A DNA stretch of 11,038 bases from Lachnospiraceae bacterium (GTDB taxonomy: Bacteria > Bacillota > Clostridia > Lachnospirales > Lachnospiraceae): positions 1-11,038 of the forward strand of contig VSNY01000133.1 in the NCBI GenBank assembly GCA_009774535.1, given 5' to 3'. A program made the position numbers and the translations under genes. Of this stretch, positions 6,181 to 11,038 are shown piece by piece. The notes under the pieces were generated by a model, which did not search any database, had not been told where the DNA came from, and was given only the letters and a program-made list of their open reading frames with translations. How positions within the stretch are numbered: position 1 is the stretch's first letter; every line of letters starts with the position of its first letter.

Positions 6181-6215
6181 CCGTTCAGACAAAGCGTCTC
6201 GTTTGGTCTGAGCGG
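6181..6215 (+). terminator. Strong hairpin downstream of the Rpn-family gene (terminator-like, no adjacent U-tract)
   Basis: CCGTTCAGACAAA (6181-6193) pairs with TTTGGTCTGAGCGG (6202-6215), a 13-bp stem with one G-T wobble, one bulged G and an 8-base loop. It lies 56 bp past the Rpn stop and 46 bp before the next promoter, where a terminator is expected. However, the only T-run (ATTTTT) is about 17 nt downstream, so intrinsic termination is uncertain. It may instead be a repeat or a 3' RNA-stability element. Confidence 0.4.
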
Positions 6216-6260
6216 ATACTCCAAAATCCCCGATTTTTCTACAAAATTCGCAAAATTCTC

Positions 6261-6289
6261 TTGACAGGCCTACCCGCATACTTTATTCT
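6261..6289 (+). promoter_or_regulatory. Sigma-A promoter for the accessory Hsp70 operon
   Basis: A perfect TTGACA (6261-6266), a 17-bp spacer and TATTCT (6284-6289) lie 122 bp upstream of the GrpE-like start. Transcription would start near 6296. No CIRCE-type operator (TTAGCACTC-N9-GAGTGCTAA) is present, so HrcA control of the classical kind is not supported. Confidence 0.72.
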
Positions 6290-6323
6290 GATTTAAAATA
6301 ACTTGATTTTTCTCTCTCAATCC

Positions 6324-6340
6324 GCTATTTTGTTAATAGC
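6324..6340 (+). promoter_or_regulatory. Leader hairpin of the accessory Hsp70 operon
   Basis: GCTATT (6324-6329) and AATAGC (6335-6340) form a perfect 6-bp stem with a five-base loop inside the ~115-nt leader. Flanking TTTCTCT (6308-6314) and AGAGAAA (6355-6361) could extend it into a longer, interrupted A/U-rich structure ending about 50 nt before the first start codon. A temperature-sensitive leader is conceivable but is speculation. Confidence 0.35.
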
Positions 6341-6410
6341 AATCCAATTTTCAAAGAGAAATGTAACCCACGCAAATGGAATCATTCTATGATAAAGGCA
6401 GGATAAACAA

Positions 6411-7136
6411 ATGTTTTTTAAAAAGCGTAAAAACCAGGAAGACTCCCTCCGCCAGCTGGAGGATCAGTTTGCTGCCCTGTCGCAGAACGCAGCGGCGGCA
6501 AAAGACAGTCTGGAATACCTGCAGGGGCTGCGTCAGGAGTTTGGCGGCGTGGCACAGGAGCTGCGTCAGTATTTTACGAACGCGGTTTTGGATCAGCAGC
6601 AGCTGCAAAACGCCCTGAACCAGACAGCCGGGCATATGGAACAGCAGCTGAACCAGCTGCACGCCGATGTACACAAACACGACATGGCCATCGAAAATCT
6701 GCTGGATGAATGGGAGGAAAAAAAATCAGATGAAGAAAGTGTAAAAGCACGTCAGCAGGAATCCGATCAGACGGAACAGTTATTGCTTGGCCTGTTTGAA
6801 GCTTACCAGGAACAATTCTGGAATTTAAAACACTATGCCGCGTCCAAAGACGGCAACTGGGCGGCACAGATTGCTTTAATGGAAATTAATCTGGAGCATT
6901 ACAGACGTACCTGTGCGATCAGTCTGATACAGGAATGCGGGGTTAGTGTGGATTATGACTTGCATGAGGTTATCGAAGCCGTCGATACGACGGACCCTGC
7001 GCTGGATAAAACGATTGCCGATATCTATCGCTGCGGCTATTTGTATAAAGGAAAGGTCCGTAAAAAAGCAAGGGCCGCCGCATACCGATATACCCCTGCG
7101 GCTGCTTCCGGTCATTCGGAAAACGGACATCCATAA
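6411..7136 (+). CDS. GrpE-like nucleotide exchange factor of an accessory Hsp70 system
   Basis: This 241-residue protein resembles GrpE, the factor that releases ADP from Hsp70 chaperones. The C-terminal part carries the GrpE beta-domain pattern: ECGVSVDYDLHEVIEAV (175-191), a short spacer, then IADIYRCGYLYKGKVRKKA (202-220). This corresponds to the D-x-x-x-H-x-A-I and G-Y-x-x-x-G-x-x-x-R-x-A elements of GrpE. The N-terminal ~125 residues are rich in Q, E, A and K and should form a long helix or coiled coil, as in GrpE dimers. A short basic N-terminus (FFKKRKN) precedes it. The middle (LFEAYQEQFWNLKHYA) is less like classical GrpE, and overall divergence is high. The ATG at 6411 has an AGGA site 8 nt upstream. 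It is the first gene of an apparent operon with an HscC-like Hsp70 and a J-domain protein, which strongly supports an exchange-factor role; activity is inferred. Confidence 0.82.
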   Translation: MFFKKRKNQEDSLRQLEDQFAALSQNAAAAKDSLEYLQGLRQEFGGVAQELRQYFTNAVLDQQQLQNALNQTAGHMEQQLNQLHADVHKHDMAIENLLDEWEEKKSDEESVKARQQESDQTEQLLLGLFEAYQEQFWNLKHYAASKDGNWAAQIALMEINLEHYRRTCAISLIQECGVSVDYDLHEVIEAVDTTDPALDKTIADIYRCGYLYKGKVRKKARAAAYRYTPAAASGHSENGHP

Positions 7137-7226
7137 CAAAAGCAAAACACAGATTCGTTTCTGCCCCTAAGGAAGAAGCATAGTCATACAAAATGAAATT
7201 CAATAAAGGCGCACTGCCAAATTCAA

Positions 7227-7251
7227 CCGGCAGATTCGCCGGAAACAGGAG
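7227..7251 (+). promoter_or_regulatory. Hairpin just upstream of the Hsp70 ribosome-binding site
   Basis: CCGGC (7227-7231) and GCCGG (7238-7242) form a perfect GC-rich stem with a six-base loop, four bases before the AGGAG ribosome-binding site (7247-7251). The Hsp70 ATG follows five bases later. The 120-bp gap between the GrpE-like and Hsp70 genes holds no other recognised gene or terminator. The hairpin leaves the ribosome-binding site free, so it may protect the mRNA or tune translation of the Hsp70 relative to its partner. Confidence 0.4.
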
Positions 7252-7256
7252 TTTAA

Positions 7257-8969
7257 ATGAGTACAATAATAGGAATCGATCTTGGTACTTCCACGACGGA
7301 AGCTGCTGTCATCCAGAATGGAAAACCGCTGATGATCTTTAATCTGGAAAATGAAATTATCACCCCTTCCGCAGTAGGCATAGACGCCGACGGCAAATTT
7401 GTAATTGGTGAAAAAGCAAGAGCGCAATATTTATTATCACCGGAAAATACAGCGATTGAAGTTAAGCGTAAGATCGGCACAAACGAAAAGATCCCGCTTG
7501 GCCAGGAAACATATACCCCCGTCGAACTGTCCGCAAAACTGCTGGAATATGTAAAATCTTACGCATCGGAATATTTAAAAACAGAAATCACCCGCGCTGT
7601 CATCTCTGTACCGGCTTATTTTGACGACCTGCAAAGGCAGGCTACGGTAGAGGCGGGAAACAAGGCTGGACTGGAAGTTATGCGGATCTTAAATGAACCG
7701 ACGGCCGCAGCCCTTAGCTACGGCCTGGAGCATATGGAAGAAGAAAGCCATATCCTCGTTTACGACCTTGGCGGCGGGACATTTGATGTTACCCTGCTGG
7801 AGATGTTTGACGGCGTGCTGGAAGTAAAGGCAAGCAGCGGCGATAACCAGCTTGGCGGTAAAGATTTTGATGAAAAGATTATGGACTGGCTGATCGGGCA
7901 GTTCCAAAGCAAACATGACATCGATTTGTCAAAAGATAAGTTTGCAATGGTAAAATTAAAAGAAGAAGCAGAACGATGCAAAAAAACACTGAGTTCTTCT
8001 TCAGCCTGCCAGATCCTGATCCCGATGATCGCTGAAAAGTCCGGTACACCGCTGGCCCTGGATGAAACGATTACCGTAGAAGCCTTTGAGGAAATGACAA
8101 AAGAACTGATCAACCGTACACATCCGCCAATTGACGTTGTATTGACAGACAGCGGGATACTTCCGGAAGACATTGACAAGGTTATTTTGGTTGGCGGTTC
8201 TACCAGAATGCCGCTTGTAGCGAAAGATATCGAGGAGTATCTGCATATGGAGCCTGCTCAGGCAGTAAATCCGGATTATGCGGTTGCGGAAGGCGCAGCT
8301 ATTCAGGCAGGTATTATTGAAGGCAGTATTCATCAGGAAGACAGCATTATTATTACTGATGTGAATCCATATACGCTGGGCATCCGCGTGGTAGATGACT
8401 TTTCCATGGACCGGATGGCTGTCGTTATACCACGAAATGTAACCATTCCGGTTACGCGCAGCGAGACTTACTTTACCAGCACCGATTACCAGACCGTTGC
8501 CCATATCGAAGTCTACCAGGGAGAAAGCACCATGGCCAGCAGAAACCATTTTCTGGGGGATTTTGAGATTCATGGCATTCCATCCAAAAAGGCAAAAGCG
8601 GAGCGCATCAACGTGGAATTTTCCTATAACCTGAACGGCATGCTGAATGTAAAAGCGACGATTCCAAGCACCGGCGCGGACGCTTCCATTGAAATTAATA
8701 TGATGCAGGATCAGGACGCCGAAGAAGAAATTATCGATGTGAGCGCATGGAAAGAAGCTCCGCATGCAAAACAGTTCCGCACGATTATCCGCCGCGCGGA
8801 ACGCATGCTGAAAGATCCGAAAGTCCAGGAAGATCCGCTTTTGGCTGAAGATCTGGACGCAGCCATTTTCGATCTGAAAGAGGCCATCTTATCCGATGAC
8901 CTGGAGCTGGCAGGTGTATGCGAATCTGACCTGATGTATCTGCTGGACGAATTATCCGCACAATCATAA
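7257..8969 (+). CDS. hscC: HscC-like Hsp70 chaperone
   Basis: This 570-residue cytoplasmic ATPase has a complete Hsp70 nucleotide-binding domain (about 1-358). Phosphate loop 1 is GIDLGTSTTEA (6-16, with D8), the catalytic lysine is K70 in EVKRKIG, and the first connect motif is VPAYFDDLQRQAT. NEPTAAALSYG follows (E147), then phosphate loop 2 is YDLGGGTFDVT (D170, T175), and the adenosine motif is VILVGGSTRMPL (309-320). The interdomain linker IIITDVNPYTLG (364-375) leads to a substrate-binding beta domain with IPRNVTIPVTRSETY and EVYQGES, which resemble E. coli HscC more than DnaK. The C-terminal lid (about 500-570) is short, and total length is near HscC (about 556) rather than DnaK (about 610-640). 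An AGGAG site lies 5 nt before the ATG. It is flanked by a GrpE-like gene and a J-domain gene, so it should be the motor of a dedicated chaperone system. Clients are unknown. Confidence 0.95.
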   Translation: MSTIIGIDLGTSTTEAAVIQNGKPLMIFNLENEIITPSAVGIDADGKFVIGEKARAQYLLSPENTAIEVKRKIGTNEKIPLGQETYTPVELSAKLLEYVKSYASEYLKTEITRAVISVPAYFDDLQRQATVEAGNKAGLEVMRILNEPTAAALSYGLEHMEEESHILVYDLGGGTFDVTLLEMFDGVLEVKASSGDNQLGGKDFDEKIMDWLIGQFQSKHDIDLSKDKFAMVKLKEEAERCKKTLSSSSACQILIPMIAEKSGTPLALDETITVEAFEEMTKELINRTHPPIDVVLTDSGILPEDIDKVILVGGSTRMPLVAKDIEEYLHMEPAQAVNPDYAVAEGAAIQAGIIEGSIHQEDSIIITDVNPYTLGIRVVDDFSMDRMAVVIPRNVTIPVTRSETYFTSTDYQTVAHIEVYQGESTMASRNHFLGDFEIHGIPSKKAKAERINVEFSYNLNGMLNVKATIPSTGADASIEINMMQDQDAEEEIIDVSAWKEAPHAKQFRTIIRRAERMLKDPKVQEDPLLAEDLDAAIFDLKEAILSDDLELAGVCESDLMYLLDELSAQS

Positions 8970-9002
8970 ACAAGCAAACGAACCATCCGGGGAGTGAATT
9001 TT

Positions 9003-10397
9003 ATGAATAACGATTATAAAATACTCGGACTGGAACAGGGCGCATCACAGGCGGACATTAAGAAAGCCTATTTCAAAATGGTCCGCCTGCATTCGCCGGA
9101 ATCCGATCCGGAACAATTCCAGAAAATACGAAAAGCCTATGAACATCTGAAAGATGCCCAGACAAAGCCGGACGGGCCGGTATTTCCGCCGCTTAGCAAT
9201 CCTCAGGCGATTAAAATGATGCAGCAGATCCAGCTTTACCGCAAAGAAAAAAACATTATCCGCTACCGTGACTGCTGCGAAGAAGCCTGGAAAAAATTCC
9301 CGGACGACATCCATTTCTTATATCTGCTGATTATGGCGCAAAGACGCTGCGGCAATACTGGAAAGGCAGTAAAAAACGCCGAGTTATTAGTCAGTAAAGA
9401 TCCTAACAACAAATGGTACCAGATGGCGCTCGCCTTTTCCTACCAGGAACGCGGCTACTGGCAAAAAGCTCTGTCTGCCTGTGAAAAAGCTTTTTTCCTG
9501 GGCTGCCGGGACATCGACTTTTTATTAATGTACGCCGGCGCCTGCGATGATTATAATGATTCAAAAAAAGGCGTGCAGGTTCTTTCCGAAATTGTTCACA
9601 AAAAAACGCGCTGGGCAAGAGAGGAAGTTCCAAAAGTTGCAGAAGCTTTTTCCGGTATGCTGGCGATGTATGGAGCAGGCAGCGATCTCAGCCTGCTGGA
9701 AATACTGGAAATGCTGTATTCATTCTTGACACAGTACAGCGTTTATTTAAAAGAATTTACCCCGCAGCTGTGCCTGATTCTATCCAATGCCTGTGTGTCC
9801 GTCACTTATGGCAGTGCAGAATATCAAAAAGCAGATGCAATATTTTCTTATATCCAAAAATCATGTACCGACTTTTTAGAAAATGAGCTGATCGCGACCG
9901 CTATCGAAAACTTTCACTTTCACCGCGCATTATGCGATTCCAGGCTGAGTCAGCAGATGCTCGCTTATCTGGAACTGTTTCATGATTATGGCGACGACGA
10001 AGAAGATCCTCTTTTTAAAAAATTTGCCATGCTTGACACACAGCTGATGCTGCTCGAACAACGGGAAGACACACTGCGCCAGGCAGAAATTATCCGCACC
10101 GAGCATCCGCAGGAGTATCCAAACATTGAGGATTTTGTGAAAAAGCTGGAGAATCCTGCCAAAGTGCTGTATGAAAAAGAACGTATGCTAAAGACCTACC
10201 AGCGTCTGGAGCCATATTATATGTGCGGCTATTATTACGACGCGTATCCACAAGAAAAAAACAGAGTTATCGGCACTATAATCAACGAAGACATAGAATC
10301 AGAACCCTATATGCGTATCAATAAAAAAATCGGCCGCAACGACCCATGTCCATGCGGCTCCGGCAAAAAATACAAGCACTGCTGTATGCCGAGATAA
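9003..10397 (+). CDS. J-domain protein with helical/TPR-like repeats and C-terminal SEC-C motif
   Basis: This 464-residue protein starts with a J domain (about 4-52): DYKILGLEQGASQADIKKAY, then a basic helix and FQKIRKAYEHLKD. At the expected H-P-D tripeptide it reads H30-S31-P32-E33, so the canonical aspartate is missing. Residues ~85-200 contain TPR-like helix pairs (WYQMALAFSYQERGYWQKAL is the clearest), and ~205-400 is also helical without a clear family. The C-terminus is a SEC-C zinc motif: NDPCPCGSGKKYKHCC with C449, C451, C460 and C461, a module best known from the SecA tail, where it binds zinc and SecB or the ribosome. The ATG at 9003 has a GGGGAG site 8 nt upstream; the GTG at 8994 overlaps that site. 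It lies 33 bp after the Hsp70 gene, so it is most likely the Hsp70's co-chaperone and client selector. The partner relation is inferred from gene order. Confidence 0.9.
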   Translation: MNNDYKILGLEQGASQADIKKAYFKMVRLHSPESDPEQFQKIRKAYEHLKDAQTKPDGPVFPPLSNPQAIKMMQQIQLYRKEKNIIRYRDCCEEAWKKFPDDIHFLYLLIMAQRRCGNTGKAVKNAELLVSKDPNNKWYQMALAFSYQERGYWQKALSACEKAFFLGCRDIDFLLMYAGACDDYNDSKKGVQVLSEIVHKKTRWAREEVPKVAEAFSGMLAMYGAGSDLSLLEILEMLYSFLTQYSVYLKEFTPQLCLILSNACVSVTYGSAEYQKADAIFSYIQKSCTDFLENELIATAIENFHFHRALCDSRLSQQMLAYLELFHDYGDDEEDPLFKKFAMLDTQLMLLEQREDTLRQAEIIRTEHPQEYPNIEDFVKKLENPAKVLYEKERMLKTYQRLEPYYMCGYYYDAYPQEKNRVIGTIINEDIESEPYMRINKKIGRNDPCPCGSGKKYKHCCMPR

Positions 10398-10476
10398 CAA
10401 AAACGAATACAGACATGTCACCTGCAGCAACGCTTTCCCATATGTTAGAAAAAGAACTTTTATGGAGCATTTCATT

Positions 10477-10973
10477 ATGCAGGACACAACAACTCTACAA
10501 ACGGAATCATGCAGCTTTGCAGGCATTCGGCCGGTAATGGCAGATCTTCCATATCCGCCTATACAGGTAAGCGCAAAAAACCCGGCCTTTGCCAGTCTGT
10601 TAAACATTGATTACTGCGGTTCTGTATCTGAACTATCCGCAATTACACAATATATCAACAATGAAAACCGTATTTCCTGCGAACATTGTTCCCTTGCAAA
10701 AACGTTTCTGGGCATTGCGATGGCGGAGATGATGCATCTGCAAAAGCTGGGTGAATTAATCCAGCTGCTGGGCGGCTCTGTGAGTTATGCATCCAGACAG
10801 CCAAACGGACATATGCGTCTGTGGACGCCGGAATATCTGACGCTTCCGGACCAGGTTGGGAAGATGGTTGCCGCCAATATTGAAGCAGAACAGGCGGCCA
10901 TCCAGCAGTACCAGATGCATAGGAAGATGATACGGGATGAACATGTTGATGCGGTGCTTGCGAGAATTATCAA
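10477..10973 (+). CDS. Ferritin-like (Mn-catalase-like) domain protein, truncated by contig end
   Basis: The native part encodes about 166 residues of a ferritin-like four-helix protein. Metal-ligand candidates are E52 in SVSELSAI, then E84 and H87 in the AEMMHLQ helix, and E136/E138 in ANIEAEQAA (numbered from the ATG at 10477). This pattern resembles the Mn-catalase-like/bacterioferritin-like proteins common in Clostridia. The final E-x-x-H helix is expected next but is missing, because after codon ...ARII (10971) the sequence becomes adapter. The in-frame continuation NSRLYASPRPRDVD with its stop at 11016 is therefore not real. An in-frame ATG at 10462 is possible, but the ATG at 10477 has a GGAG site 9 nt upstream. 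It follows the J-domain gene by 79 bp with no visible terminator and may be in the same operon. Oxidative-stress or metal-storage roles are family inference. Confidence 0.72.
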
Positions 10974-11038
10974 CTCTCGCTTATACGCATCTCCGAGACC
11001 ACGAGACGTAGATTAATGGAGTATGCGCGGCGATGCAT
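10974..11038. other. Sequencing-adapter read-through (Nextera mosaic end + i7 adapter), not genomic
   Basis: Bases 10974-10992 match the 19-bp Nextera/Tn5 mosaic end (CTGTCTCTTATACACATCT) at 16 of 19 positions. Bases 10993-11007 match the following CCGAGCCCACGAGAC at 14 of 15. Eight bases (11008-11015) then occupy exactly the place of an i7 index. The next bases begin AT and share GTATGC with the P7 tail (ATCTCGTATGCC...) at the right offset. The mismatches look like low-quality read ends retained by an assembler. The window therefore ends at a contaminated contig end. Confidence 0.93.

Noticed and set aside
6290..6410. CIRCE/HrcA operator in front of the chaperone operon
   Set aside because: No TTAGCACTC...GAGTGCTAA-like inverted repeat is present; the hairpin there (GCTATT/AATAGC) is different.
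7193..7343. Short plus-strand ORF of about 49 codons (starting MKFNKGALP) in the gap before the Hsp70 gene
   Set aside because: It has no ribosome-binding site at normal spacing, and most of it overlaps the Hsp70 gene in another frame.
10972..11016. C-terminal residues NSRLYASPRPRDVD and stop codon of the ferritin-like ORF
   Set aside because: They are encoded by adapter sequence and are not part of the native protein.

Overview
The window looks like a draft contig from a Gram-positive, mid-GC anaerobic Firmicute, most likely a gut Clostridia/Lachnospiraceae-type genome. This rests on the transketolase split into two genes, the short TalC-type transaldolase, a TSCPD-domain protein, a class B sortase, an Rpn/PD-(D/E)XK protein, strong AGGAG ribosome-binding sites and sigma-A-like promoters. 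The taxonomic call is inference; no 16S or tRNA gene is present.

Left part (1-4975, all minus strand). A sugar-phosphate block runs leftward: transaldolase (tal, 2284-2925), transketolase N half (1379-2218) and C half (450-1391, overlapping by 13 bp), then the N-terminal 60 codons of an AraD-type L-ribulose-5-phosphate 4-epimerase (1-180), cut by the window edge. An extended -10 promoter and a structured leader sit in front of tal. A chain of hairpins ending in a U-tract terminator separates the transketolase genes from araD, which has its own possible promoter. These enzymes interconvert pentose phosphates and glycolytic intermediates. Upstream of tal lies a second leftward pair: a TSCPD-domain protein (4706-4975) and a membrane-anchored class B sortase (3164-4678) with an unusual ~200-residue cytoplasmic extension.

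Middle (4976-6410). A divergent promoter region leads rightward to an Rpn-family PD-(D/E)XK protein (5268-6125) with an in-frame GKAE repeat. It is followed by a strong hairpin and a clear promoter (TTGACA, 17 bp, TATTCT).

Right part (6411-10397, plus strand). This is the most interesting section: a compact accessory Hsp70 system in one apparent operon. It comprises a GrpE-like exchange factor, an HscC-like Hsp70 with a short C-terminal lid, and a J-domain protein with helical/TPR-like repeats and a C-terminal SEC-C zinc motif. The J domain has H-S-P where the canonical H-P-D should be. The three genes together supply every role of an Hsp70 cycle, but in divergent forms, suggesting a dedicated specialised chaperone machine.

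Far right (10477-11038). A ferritin-like (Mn-catalase-like) gene follows and is broken at about 10973. The last 65 bases are not genomic: they match, with errors, a Nextera mosaic end and i7 adapter including an 8-nt index gap. The window therefore ends at a contig end carrying sequencing-adapter read-through, and the apparent C-terminus and stop codon of the last ORF are artefacts.
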